A DNA stretch of 64,000 bases from Sphingobacteriales bacterium. GTDB lineage: Bacteria; Bacteroidota; Bacteroidia; Chitinophagales; UBA2359. Positions 48,156 to 57,026 of the stretch are shown piece by piece. Made by a program: the position numbers and the translations under genes. Numbering within the stretch: the first letter of the stretch is position 1; the number at the start of each line of letters is the position of its first letter. The notes beneath the pieces are model-generated. The model was not told the origin of the DNA and did no database searches. It saw only the letters and a program-made list of their open reading frames with translations. The stretch is from the NCBI GenBank assembly GCA_016711295.1, contig JADJTE010000004.1:124001-188000 (forward strand), written 5' to 3'.

Positions 48156-48280
48156 CACTAAATGCGAGATTATTTTGAGGCAAGTTCAGAAATTTGACCG
48201 TGTTACATGATAATAATGGGGCAAAGAAGTTTCGTGTTACCGAGTTTTTTTACCATTTTAGCGCGTATAGATGCTTGTTT

Positions 48281-48486
48281 TGGTAATAGAACTGCTATTA
48301 TAGCGGAGATTATGTACTTTTGTGGTGGGATTATTTTTTTCCATCCAATATGACTGATAACAATAAAGTATTGTTTATGGATATTCATTCTGGTAATAGA
48401 TTTGCTATTATAACGGGGATTATGTACTTTTGTGGTGGGATTATTTTTTCCATCCAATATGGCTGATGATAATAAAGTATTGTTTA
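48281..48486. repeat. Two tandem copies of a roughly 96-bp segment (110-bp period)
   Basis: TGGTAATAGA(AC/TT)TGCTATTATA and TTATGTACTTTTGTGGTGGG begin at 48281 and 48391. Each copy contains TACTTTTG, and in copy 2 a TTTG lies 20 bp upstream, as in a promoter. Copy 1 has one T more in its T run. A 38-residue frame starting MTDNNKVLFMDIHSGNR spans the junction; coding is doubtful. Confidence 0.7.
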
Positions 48487-48503
48487 ATAGTATTTGATTT
48501 ATT

Positions 48504-48625
48504 GTAACTGTTTAGCCTTGTAGGGGGAATAGCCATTTCTAAGGGAATATGCAGCGATGTCAGGCATTATTAGATAAGTATTGCTCATTACCCCATACCC
48601 AAAACCCTATACCCTAAATGATTAC
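48504..48625. mobile_element. Family A MITE with 8-bp target duplication
   Basis: GTAACTGTTTAG and CTAAATGATTAC bound 122 bp, and GATTTATT occurs exactly on both sides (48496-48503 and 48626-48633). The interior matches the copy at 8093 in the same orientation. Confidence 0.85.
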
Positions 48626-48680
48626 GATTTATTTGCGTCTTGTTTTTAGGTGCAAATTCTTATGACTTGGGTGCAGAAAT

Positions 48681-48712
48681 GCAAAATTGATACAATTAAT
48701 TTTAATTAAAAT
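48681..48712 (+). promoter_or_regulatory. Shared upstream motif of the polysaccharide locus
   Basis: GCAAAATTGATACA followed by ATTAATTTTAATT recurs as GCAAAATTGATACAGATTAA and TTTAATTT at 52979-53010. Both lie 90-150 bases before genes for secreted polysaccharide-acting proteins. Possibly a common promoter or operator. Confidence 0.4.
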
Positions 48713-48828
48713 TTGTAATAAATTTATTTTTAGCAATTTACATAATTTGTAATTAATAAATATTTTTATAAAATTATTTATTTCGCAAGAGTCCCTTATT
48801 CTACACAAATGATAGAAAACAATTATTT

Positions 48829-49821
48829 ATGATGCAAAAATTAACTACCTGTATTTTGTATACGCTATTTTGTTATGTATGTATGCCAAATTCGGCGGCT
48901 CAAATTGTAACCACACATCCGCGCGTACTGCTTAACGGAGCCATTAAAGCTCAATTATTGAACAAAAAGAACAATAATGAAGCCTCGTGGCAAGCACTCC
49001 AAGCGAAAGCCGATGAATTGGTAACTTATACCGTCTTGTCTTGGAACGAAAATACCTATACCTCCGAACCAAGCAACCATATTTGCTACTCCTACCAAGG
49101 CGGCGGCTGGTATGACGCGGCATTTAATTTGGGTATGGCACACAAATTGAGAAAAGGCAATGCTACGGGCCACCAACCCGATATATATTCAAACAAATTG
49201 ATAGCGTTAGCCGATACCATATTAGCTGCCCAAGACAACTATTTTTTGTATGGTGCTAACGACACTATCCGTCCTATTCGAGTAGATAGCTACTACCCGT
49301 CGCGATTTGTGTGCCGTGCGGTGGCGGTCATATACGATTGGTGTTACGACGAATTGGGCAGCACGCGCCGAACCCAATTAGCCAATCTAATGAACCATTA
49401 CTACGACGCCATACGCACTAACGGATATCAGACACAAGCGAGGTCGGGCGATAATTATTTTAGTGGGCATTTTGTGGGCATTGGCTTTATGGGTTATGCT
49501 ACACACGGCGATAACAGCCGCGCCCAAGAAATGATAAATTGGGCTGATAACCGATTTGATGGCAGTATGTATGCCTCATTAGGTGCAGACACCGCTGCAA
49601 CATACTTCACCCAAACTTTTTTGGGCAATTATCCCATTATCTTATCTACCGAAACGTATAACAATCCTACCCATATCGTAGGTGCACCTTGTCAAGGAGG
49701 TGTTTATGTAGAGGGTTGGGCTTATGGCGCAACTCTGGCAAGGGTATTAGATTATATGCAGGTGCGCCAGACCGCTGCCAACGAAGCTACCTTTGATGCC
49801 TACCACCCCGCTAGTTGGTAG
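48829..49821 (+). CDS. Heparinase II/III-like polysaccharide lyase, N-terminal part
   Basis: Secreted (signal CILYTLFCYVCMPNSAAQ). HPRVLLNGAIKAQLLNKKN at the start and the helical toroid stretch (WYDAAFNLGMAHKLRKG, FVCRAVAVIYDWCYDELGSTRRTQLANLMNHYYDAI, SGDNYFSGHFVGIGFMGYATHG) resemble the alpha/alpha-toroid of heparinase/alginate-lyase-type enzymes. The frame breaks near 49818, and the catalytic beta-sandwich part continues at 49815. Such enzymes cleave uronic-acid polysaccharides by beta-elimination; the actual polymer is unknown. Confidence 0.7.
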   Translation: MMQKLTTCILYTLFCYVCMPNSAAQIVTTHPRVLLNGAIKAQLLNKKNNNEASWQALQAKADELVTYTVLSWNENTYTSEPSNHICYSYQGGGWYDAAFNLGMAHKLRKGNATGHQPDIYSNKLIALADTILAAQDNYFLYGANDTIRPIRVDSYYPSRFVCRAVAVIYDWCYDELGSTRRTQLANLMNHYYDAIRTNGYQTQARSGDNYFSGHFVGIGFMGYATHGDNSRAQEMINWADNRFDGSMYASLGADTAATYFTQTFLGNYPIILSTETYNNPTHIVGAPCQGGVYVEGWAYGATLARVLDYMQVRQTAANEATFDAYHPASW

Positions 49822-51476
49822 CCTTACTCAAAGCCCAAAAACACTCACTGCACCCCAACCGAAGCGAAATCGATTTTTTTTCCGATTACGGAGGCAGCTA
49901 CGGAGCTTTTGCCCCCCTATACCTTACTACTCGATTGGCATCTATACTATCCAATACGCCCGAAGGCGCAGGAGCGCAGCATTTGCGCTACAATTTTGTG
50001 CAGCCACCCGACAATGAATGTTTGTTTAGTTCGGGTTTTGTCTTTCCCGACGAAGCGTGGGAGCGTTTTTATTTTGAAGACCTAAGCCGACCCTCTATAC
50101 CTATGGACGAACCTCTGTATTACAGCGGTTTTCCCGATTCCTACCCGCAAGCCCAGCATAACAATTTGTCTTTGCCTTATTTTATGGTGCGCAGTTCTTG
50201 GGATACCGCAGCTACTTGGGCATCGGCAAAAATGGGGGCAGCTATGTACGAAGGACACGAACACCGCCAAGCAGGGCATATAGCTCTAAAACGAAACAGC
50301 GATTTTTTGCTCATCGAAGCCAGCATTTTTAAAGATTCGCCCGGTGAAGACTGCGGAGGCTTGGTGGGAAATAATGTATATGCCAGCAATTCGGCATTTT
50401 GCAATACCTTGTTTTTTCACGATTATAATGAATATATGTATTCGGGCGACTATTATATCGGCGGACAATCGTCTTGGGGGCAAGACCAAGTAGTAGCTGC
50501 CGAACAAAACGACCTATTTTCTTATATTCGCAGCGACCTAAGCTCTGCTTACTACCGCTCGTATGATACTACGCAGTGGGATATGCGAAAATTGCGTTAT
50601 TTTTATCGCAGTTTTGTGTACTTGCCCGCCGCCAATGCATTTGTCGTATTTGACCAAGTAAAAGCCGATAACTCTACCAATCCTGCAGGGCAATATATCA
50701 AAGAATTGCGCTGGCATACGCCCGCTACGCCCACCCTTAGCAACGGCAACCAAGTGACGGCTACTTATCGGCAATCAAAACTGAACTTACATACGCTTTT
50801 GCCCCAAAATGCCAATATTGCCCTCATAGACGAGAGCAATAATCCCGACAATACCACTTATTATGGCGGGGCAAATGCCGATTCGCCTACTTGGCGCATT
50901 GCCGTCAAACACAGCGACAGTAATATTTTGGAACACCCTTTCCTGACCGTTTTTAGTGCGGGAAATTTAGAGTTACCTAATATGAATACCGATAATATTG
51001 CCAGCAACGATAATAATATGGTGGGCGCAGCCATTACCTTAGCAGATAGCAGCCGCTTTGTAGTATTGTTTAACCAACAAAGCGGACAAACGCCGCCGCC
51101 CATTAGTACCACTACCTATAACTATGCCGCGTCAGGGCAGACTATCCATACACTTTGCGGTATGCAGCCCAATACGCTGTATGACGTGATAGACAATGGC
51201 AATTCTATTACCGCAAATGCTACGCCGACGGGTAGTTTTTTGAGCAGCGTGAGCGGTGTATTGCGCTTTTGCAGTATTCGCCCCCTTATTGCGGGCGATG
51301 CCCAAGTTTGCACGAATGAAACCTATACCTACGCCGTATCGAATATAGCGGGCAGTACTTATATCTGGACAATAACAGGCGGCACCATACTAAGCGGGCA
51401 AGGCACGCACCAAGTTACAGTGCAATGGAGCAACGGCACGGCGGGAACGCTGAATGTGGTGCAAGAGATAGATTAG
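49815..51476 (+). CDS. Heparinase II/III-like lyase, C-terminal part with PKD-like tail
   Basis: This continues the preceding gene. HYNF-like sequence (LRYNFVQPPDNECLFSSGF), YFMVRSSWDTAATWASAKMG and GHEHRQAGHIALKRNSDFLLIEAS form the heparinase II/III-like beta-sandwich, with catalytic-type histidines in EGHEHRQAGH. The last 65 residues (AGDAQVCTNETYTYAVSNIAGSTYIWTITGGTILSGQGTHQVTV...) are a PKD-like module that ends the protein at VQEID. The next two genes end in the same way. No ordinary T9SS tail follows. Confidence 0.75.
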   Translation: MVALLKAQKHSLHPNRSEIDFFSDYGGSYGAFAPLYLTTRLASILSNTPEGAGAQHLRYNFVQPPDNECLFSSGFVFPDEAWERFYFEDLSRPSIPMDEPLYYSGFPDSYPQAQHNNLSLPYFMVRSSWDTAATWASAKMGAAMYEGHEHRQAGHIALKRNSDFLLIEASIFKDSPGEDCGGLVGNNVYASNSAFCNTLFFHDYNEYMYSGDYYIGGQSSWGQDQVVAAEQNDLFSYIRSDLSSAYYRSYDTTQWDMRKLRYFYRSFVYLPAANAFVVFDQVKADNSTNPAGQYIKELRWHTPATPTLSNGNQVTATYRQSKLNLHTLLPQNANIALIDESNNPDNTTYYGGANADSPTWRIAVKHSDSNILEHPFLTVFSAGNLELPNMNTDNIASNDNNMVGAAITLADSSRFVVLFNQQSGQTPPPISTTTYNYAASGQTIHTLCGMQPNTLYDVIDNGNSITANATPTGSFLSSVSGVLRFCSIRPLIAGDAQVCTNETYTYAVSNIAGSTYIWTITGGTILSGQGTHQVTVQWSNGTAGTLNVVQEID

Positions 51477-51567
51477 CAAATATTGGAATATTATGCACCA
51501 TTGCTGTCCTTTATAGAAAAATACGCGACACTTAAAACTCATCACTATTTACACTCCAACTATTGTT

Positions 51568-52011
51568 ATGAATTTAAAATGTATTGTGGTAACGACGCTC
51601 TTAAATTTGATTACATCTGCCTTACATGCTATCACTTACCAAGTTGGTCCTACGCGCACCTATACAGTTCCCAGTGCAGTAGCCAATTTGGTCTTAGACG
51701 GCGATACCGTCGAAATTGACGCAGCAACTTATATAGGCGATGTAGCCAGTTGGTTTGCCGACAACTTATATATCAAAGGTGTAGGCAACGGATATGCTCG
51801 CCTCGATGCTAATGACAACAACGCCGAAGGCAAGGCAATATGGGTCATAAAAGGCGATAATTGCAGGATAGAAAATATCGAATTTCTGAACTGCACCGTG
51901 CCCGACAATAACAGGGGCAGGAATACGGCAAGAAGGCAGAAACGTATACATAGTACATTGCTACTTTCACCACAACGAAATGGGTATTTTGGCGGGCAGC
52001 AATACCAATAG
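51568..52011 (+). CDS. Secreted parallel beta-helix protein, N-terminal part
   Basis: The signal peptide NLKCIVVTTLLNLITSALHA leads into ITYQVGPTRTYTVPSAVANLVLDGDTVEIDAATYIGDVASW. This is the usual start of right-handed beta-helix (pectate-lyase-like) proteins, with IENIEFLNCTV as a first turn. True reading ends near 51915, and the frame used at 51980 continues the helix. Confidence 0.7.
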   Translation: MNLKCIVVTTLLNLITSALHAITYQVGPTRTYTVPSAVANLVLDGDTVEIDAATYIGDVASWFADNLYIKGVGNGYARLDANDNNAEGKAIWVIKGDNCRIENIEFLNCTVPDNNRGRNTARRQKRIHSTLLLSPQRNGYFGGQQYQ

Positions 52012-52936
52012 CAATATCACTATCGAACATTCAGAGTTTGCGCTTAATGGCTTTGGCGACGGCTACTCGCATAATGTATATATCAATCATATAGATACAT
52101 TTGTTTTTAGGTATAACTATTCTCACGACCCCGATATAGGGCATGCCCTCAAAACTCGTGCGCGGCACAATTATATTCTTTACAACCGCATTAGCGAAGA
52201 AAACGGTAGTGGAAGCTATACCATCGATATACCCAACGGCGGCGAGACCATCTTGATGGGCAATTTGATTGAACAAAGTGCCAATTCAGAAAATGCTAGC
52301 ATTATAACCTATGGCGTTGAAGGACTTAGCAACCCAATAGCCGATTTTATAGCCATACATAATACGATTGTCAATAATCGACCTACGGGAACTTTTTTCT
52401 TTATTAGTCCAAATACTAATTTATTTAAACTGTACAATAATTTAGTACTCGGCAACGGCAACTATCTAAACGGTACGCCTATGACCTTGGATAGCCTCGC
52501 CAATTTGCGTAGAACAAATATAGCAGACGCACAATTGCTAAATCCCGCTACATTTGATTATCATTTGCAAGCCACATCGCCTGCGATTGATATGGCTGCC
52601 GACGCGGGTTTCTATGCTGCTATGTCTTTAACACCCCAATATCGATACGAACACCCACAGCAGGTGGGCGCACGTATAAGCATTGGCGCAGCTTATGATA
52701 TAGGTGCTTACGAATATACGGGCGAAGACTGTGTTTTTTCGCCCCAGATTAGCGGAAGTATTGATGTATGCAATGGCTCGATAGCCCAATACAGCGTACC
52801 TGATTTATTGGGTAGCACTTATATCTGGACAATAACAGGCGGCACCATACTAAGCGGGCAAGGCACGCACCAAATTTCGGTACAATGGGACGACAATACC
52901 GTAGGAACGATAGATATTGTGCAGGAAATAGAATAA
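51980..52936 (+). CDS. Beta-helix protein, C-terminal part with shared PKD-like tail
   Basis: Beta-helix turns are visible (MGILAGSNTNSNITIEHSEFALNG, HNVYINHIDTFVFRYNYSHDP, HNYILYNRISEENGSGSYTIDI, FIAIHNTIVNNRPTG). A typical cap follows (FDYHLQATSPAIDMAADAG...IGAYEYTGEDC). Then comes the common terminal module SGSIDVCNGSIAQYSVPD...STYIWTITGGTILSGQG. No catalytic residues of a specific lyase family can be fixed by eye. Confidence 0.75.
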   Translation: MGILAGSNTNSNITIEHSEFALNGFGDGYSHNVYINHIDTFVFRYNYSHDPDIGHALKTRARHNYILYNRISEENGSGSYTIDIPNGGETILMGNLIEQSANSENASIITYGVEGLSNPIADFIAIHNTIVNNRPTGTFFFISPNTNLFKLYNNLVLGNGNYLNGTPMTLDSLANLRRTNIADAQLLNPATFDYHLQATSPAIDMAADAGFYAAMSLTPQYRYEHPQQVGARISIGAAYDIGAYEYTGEDCVFSPQISGSIDVCNGSIAQYSVPDLLGSTYIWTITGGTILSGQGTHQISVQWDDNTVGTIDIVQEIE

Positions 52937-52978
52937 TAATATCAATATTTTTGTGTTCTAAGACTGTAGCGCAAAAAA

Positions 52979-53010
52979 GCAAAATTGATACAGATTAAAT
53001 TTAATTTCAA
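52979..53010 (+). promoter_or_regulatory. Second copy of the GCAAAATTGATACA motif
   Basis: Matches 48681-48712; located about 90-120 bases upstream of the next gene. Confidence 0.4.
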
Positions 53011-53097
53011 ATCGTAAGTTGTTTATTCATAGTCAGATACATATATTGTAATTATTAAATATTTTGTTAAAATGATTTCTTGCGCCGCAATCTTATT

Positions 53098-55005
53098 ATG
53101 AAAAATAAATATTTTATAATTAGGGCTAATGCAATTAGACTATTCCTCGTGACCCTAAATTTCCTTTTTCTCCTTTCAACAAACGGGCTATATGCAGCCA
53201 CTTATTACGTTTCGGCTACTGGGAATGATGGAAATATAGGAACACTTTCGCAGCCTTGGCATACAGTAACATTTGCCTCTGCTAATACCGAACCTGGTGA
53301 TACGGTATATGTTAAAGCGGGCTTATACAACGAGAATATAATTATTTCGCAAAGCGGCACCGCCGCCCAGCCCATCTCATTCATCGGATATAAGATAATT
53401 CCAAACGACCACCCGCCTGTAGGGGCGAACTTTACCGACCCTTATGCGGCATTTTTGACCTCAGACATGCCTACTTTTGACGGAGGGAATAGAGCAGTGG
53501 GAATTGGATTTGATTGCCGTTATCAAAAGCACGTAAGAATTCTGAATTTTCAGATTCAGAACTATCGCTATGGTCTTATACTTGGGAGTACACAGCAAGA
53601 TGCAGGAAATAATTATCTTTTCAATATAAACATAAAAAGTATTGGAGATATCGCTGCCTCTTATTCAGGGTATGGAATCTTGTTGGGTAGTATGGGCACC
53701 CGTTTTTCCAACGACAATACCGTTGATAGTTGCTTGGTGGTAAATGTTGCAGCCGAAGGCATCGGTATCAACGGCAATAATAATTCGGTGACGGGGTGTA
53801 AGGTTTATTGCAATGAGGATACCAACGCCGCAGCGACAGATTATTATGTAATAGTAACGGGTAGTTATAATCACATAACAGGCTGTTATATAGAAATGGA
53901 GCCTACCTTGTCGCACTTAGGGCATGGTTATTCGGCAAAGACCAACGCCGAACAGGTCATAGACGACAACTTAGGCATTCCGCCCATAGCTGCCGAATAC
54001 AACATATTTAGGTATTGTATAGCCAAGAATATGGGAGAGTCTTTTTGTGTGCGCCACCGCACGGCACGATACAATTTGTTTTATCACTGCAAAGCCATAG
54101 GCTCGCACACAGGAGCAGATGGTTCTAATAGCGGCAGGGGAAATGCTGTGGTTATCAGAGATGGTGCTAGCGACAATGTTTTTGATGGCTGCATAGCCGA
54201 AAATTGCAAATCAGCTATCCGTTTTAACGATACAGTAGAAGACGGAGATACGGGCACCGCCCCAATTGGACACCCAGGCAACAATAATATCATAATGAAT
54301 GGGCTTGCCTATAACTGTTATATCGGTATAGATTTTAATGATTATAGCATTCCGTCCGATGCAGGAGACAATACCATCGCAAATTATACTTTCTATAAAA
54401 CGCGATATCTTTTCAGTGCTGCCCGTCCTTGTGCAAACATGAAATATATCAATACTATTTTTCAGGGCACACTACCCCAAGCCCCAGGCGGTGCTTTTAA
54501 AGTAGGTATATTCGCCAATGATATTGTCCCTAATGGAGCAAATACGTATTTTTCAAATTGCAATTTATACAATATACAAGGCGGAATGCCTGCTAATTTT
54601 ATCTCAAATGCCTACAACTGCATTTCGTCCGACCCTCTTTTTGAAGATGCTGCCAATAATGATTTTCACTTATTGCCCGATAGCCCTTGTATCGATTCGG
54701 GTATAAGTTTGTCTGCCATTACAACGGATATGGATAGTATTGCCCGACCGCAGGGAGCAACTTATGACATAGGTGCTTACGAATATACGGGCGAAGACTG
54801 TGTTTTTTCGCCCCAGATTAGCGGAAGCATTGATGTATGCAATGGCTCGATGGCTCAATACAGCGTGCCCGATATAGCGGGCAGCACTTATATCTGGACA
54901 ATAACAGGCGGCACCATACTAAGCGGGCAAGGCACGCACCAAATTTCGGTGCAATGGGACGACAATACCGTAGGAACGGTAGATATTTTGCAAGAAGTAG
55001 ATTGA
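53098..55005 (+). CDS. Secreted parallel beta-helix protein (polysaccharide-lyase-like)
   Basis: The frame is intact. Start at Met 53098 (MKNKYFIIRANAIRLFLVTLN) fits the signal peptide ...LSTNGLYA better than the Met six codons upstream (53080). ATYYVSATGNDGNIGTLSQPWHTVTFASANTEPGDTVYVKAG is the classical opening of secreted beta-helix proteins of the PL-like/DUF1565 type. Regular NxI/GCxI turns follow, and SDPLFEDAANNDFHLLPDSPCIDSG is the common cap before IGAYEYTGEDC. The terminal PKD-like module is nearly identical in DNA to that of the previous gene. It probably acts on the same polysaccharide as its neighbours, but this is inference. Confidence 0.8.
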   Translation: MKNKYFIIRANAIRLFLVTLNFLFLLSTNGLYAATYYVSATGNDGNIGTLSQPWHTVTFASANTEPGDTVYVKAGLYNENIIISQSGTAAQPISFIGYKIIPNDHPPVGANFTDPYAAFLTSDMPTFDGGNRAVGIGFDCRYQKHVRILNFQIQNYRYGLILGSTQQDAGNNYLFNINIKSIGDIAASYSGYGILLGSMGTRFSNDNTVDSCLVVNVAAEGIGINGNNNSVTGCKVYCNEDTNAAATDYYVIVTGSYNHITGCYIEMEPTLSHLGHGYSAKTNAEQVIDDNLGIPPIAAEYNIFRYCIAKNMGESFCVRHRTARYNLFYHCKAIGSHTGADGSNSGRGNAVVIRDGASDNVFDGCIAENCKSAIRFNDTVEDGDTGTAPIGHPGNNNIIMNGLAYNCYIGIDFNDYSIPSDAGDNTIANYTFYKTRYLFSAARPCANMKYINTIFQGTLPQAPGGAFKVGIFANDIVPNGANTYFSNCNLYNIQGGMPANFISNAYNCISSDPLFEDAANNDFHLLPDSPCIDSGISLSAITTDMDSIARPQGATYDIGAYEYTGEDCVFSPQISGSIDVCNGSMAQYSVPDIAGSTYIWTITGGTILSGQGTHQISVQWDDNTVGTVDILQEVD

Positions 55006-55062
55006 TACACCGAATAATTCGCCTTTTAGGTGTTTTGGTATGGCTCAATTGCCTAAAAAAAT

Positions 55063-55091
55063 GCCGCCGCTACGTCATGCGTAGCGGCGGC
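55063..55091. terminator. Hairpin between convergent genes
   Basis: GCCGCCGCTACG (55063-55074) pairs with CGTAGCGGCGGC (55080-55091). On the minus strand it is followed by a run of seven T, so it can terminate msrC; it also lies 57 bases after the beta-helix gene. Confidence 0.75.
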
Positions 55092-55104
55092 GCAAAACCG
55101 AATG

Positions 55105-55593
55105 TTACGATAAAGCTGGTTTGAGCAGGGCTATAATCTGCGCCAAATAATGGGCATCGGTATCGTCAAAATCGTCGAGTTGGGTGCTATCTATGTCCAG
55201 AACCAAGCGCGTTTCGCCATTCTGAACAAGTGGTACTACTATTTCGGATTGCGATAGGCTGCTACAAGCGATATGCCCAGGAAATTGTGCTACATCGGGC
55301 ACAATAATCGTTTGCCTGCGCTCGGCAGCCGCACCACAAACACCCTTACCAAATGCGATGCGCGTACAAGCCAAGGTGCCCTGAAAAGGTCCCAATACCA
55401 ACTCGCGCTGCCCATTGTGAAAATAGAAGCCTATCCAAAAAAAACCAAACGCCTCTCGGAGGATAGCCGTTATATTGGCGGCATTGGCGACCAAATCAGT
55501 TTCGTGGCTAATGACAGCCGCTATTTGGGGCAACAGGGCTTGGTAGCGGTCGGCGCGGGTTTGGTCGGCGGGCGATATATCTAAGGTGTGCAT
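55105..55593 (-). CDS. msrC: Free methionine-(R)-sulfoxide reductase (GAF domain)
   Basis: This cytosolic repair enzyme reduces free methionine-R-sulfoxide with thioredoxin. At 162 residues it is a single GAF domain. The three redox cysteines are present at residues 76, 86 and 110 (LACTRIAFGKGVCG and FPGHIACSS). Their spacing of 10 and 24 is the same as in the E. coli enzyme. FWIGFYF and VVPLV...LVLDIDSTQLDDFDDTD complete the signature. The frame is intact. Confidence 0.92.
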   Translation of the reverse strand: MHTLDISPADQTRADRYQALLPQIAAVISHETDLVANAANITAILREAFGFFWIGFYFHNGQRELVLGPFQGTLACTRIAFGKGVCGAAAERRQTIIVPDVAQFPGHIACSSLSQSEIVVPLVQNGETRLVLDIDSTQLDDFDDTDAHYLAQIIALLKPALS

Positions 55594-55608
55594 ATTGCAA
55601 AGGCGAAA

Positions 55609-56940
55609 TTAGTTGTTCAGTACAGCGGTATTGATTTTTTCCTTGCCCAAATCGACTCGCAAGCGGGCAAAATAGAAGGCTCCGTTCATGCCCATTTGCA
55701 CAGGGGCATACTTGAACACCCCGAAATAACTGTTTTCATAAGCCTGCAAATCGGGATATATATTCAATAAGTTGTTTGCGCCTACGGTGAAGTTCAGATT
55801 GTGGCTAAATTGGTACGATAGCGATAGGTCGGTGACAACTTTGCCCGAAAATGTTTGCTCTACCCCAAACGGAAAACCATTGCGGTAAGATTTGCCAAAA
55901 TAGACATTGCTCAATACGGCATTAAATTTGCCCATGCTATAATTGACTATCAAATTGAATTTTTGGCGCGGATTGACCCGCTCAATTAAACCGCGCTCGG
56001 CAGGGCTGAAATAAATGTCCTCTTGCCCCTCTAATTGGGCGGGAATATTAAGGATACTATCTGCTTTGGTTTCGTTAAAATTAGCTAAGGCACTAATTTC
56101 CAAGCGACTTTTGCCCCATAGTACCTTATACGAAGCTACCAGGTCTAAGCCGCGCGTGGTAGTATTGATGGCGTTGGTAAAAAATCGGGCGGCGTCGGCT
56201 CCGTAGGGCAGAAGCAAGGCTTGCAGTTCGGGTATGGGGCTGCCAAATGGGTCGTAACCAAACAAACCCGTTAGCACGATGCGGTCGTTCACGCGGATGC
56301 GGTAGGCATCTATCGATAAATTAAATCGGTTGGTTGGTTTGTAAGTAAGCCCAAAACTGAGATTTTTTGCCGTTTCTTGGTTCAACTTGGGTATCTCTAA
56401 GGCTTGGGCTAAGTCCGAATTGTTGCTGAAAAAGCCCGATTGCCCCAAGCGTCCGTCGCTTAGAATGGTGGTCGATACATAGCTAAAATATTGTTGGTGC
56501 AGCGATGGAGCGCGAAAACCCGTGCTATACGCACCGCGCAACACTACTTTGCCGCCGATATTGTATTTGGTGGCAAGTTTGTAGTTGAAAGTACTGCCAA
56601 AATCGCTATACCGCTCGAAACGCCCTGCTGCACCTATCGACCAGCTTTTGTTGAGGTCTAATTCGACATCGGTATATGCCGATTGGCTATTGCGCGAGGC
56701 ATTGACGGCATTGGCGGGCGAAAAACCGGGAAACGACTGTGCGCCGCCCGCCAAAACCAATTGGTCTTCGACCGTGCCGTCGGGTAGAATGACCAAGCCG
56801 TAATTGCGCCAGCTCGCTTCTTCGCCTGCTGTGATATGATAGCCTTCGTACCCAAATTCAGCAGCACCTAAACCCAAGTTAAGCCCTTTCAATACATTGC
56901 CGAAATGACGCGATAGGTCGGCATTGAGCGTATTTTGCAT
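55609..56940 (-). CDS. TonB-dependent receptor, C-terminal barrel segment
   Basis: This is the last two thirds of the outer-membrane barrel of a receptor spanning 55609-58357. Barrel strands such as GSTFNYKLATKYNIGGKVVLRGAYSTGFRAPSLHQQYFS, NLSFGLTYKPTNRFNLSIDAYRIRVNDRIVLTG, LDLVASYKVLWGKSRLEISALANFNETK and the end MNGAFYFARLRVDLGKE are typical of TonB receptors lacking a SusD partner. Frameshifts between 56940 and 57030 detach it from the segment upstream. Confidence 0.85.
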   Translation of the reverse strand: MQNTLNADLSRHFGNVLKGLNLGLGAAEFGYEGYHITAGEEASWRNYGLVILPDGTVEDQLVLAGGAQSFPGFSPANAVNASRNSQSAYTDVELDLNKSWSIGAAGRFERYSDFGSTFNYKLATKYNIGGKVVLRGAYSTGFRAPSLHQQYFSYVSTTILSDGRLGQSGFFSNNSDLAQALEIPKLNQETAKNLSFGLTYKPTNRFNLSIDAYRIRVNDRIVLTGLFGYDPFGSPIPELQALLLPYGADAARFFTNAINTTTRGLDLVASYKVLWGKSRLEISALANFNETKADSILNIPAQLEGQEDIYFSPAERGLIERVNPRQKFNLIVNYSMGKFNAVLSNVYFGKSYRNGFPFGVEQTFSGKVVTDLSLSYQFSHNLNFTVGANNLLNIYPDLQAYENSYFGVFKYAPVQMGMNGAFYFARLRVDLGKEKINTAVLNN

Positions 56941-57026
56941 AAAACGTGCCCGCCCGCATCAAAATCGGTGGGCGTAGCATCTTGCAAAGAGGCATTGACG
57001 GTATTTTGACGGAATAGTTAAATGTG

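Noticed and set aside
49815..51476. Separate gene starting at 49815
   Set aside because: It continues the toroid domain of 48829-49821 directly after an indel and has no signal peptide of its own.
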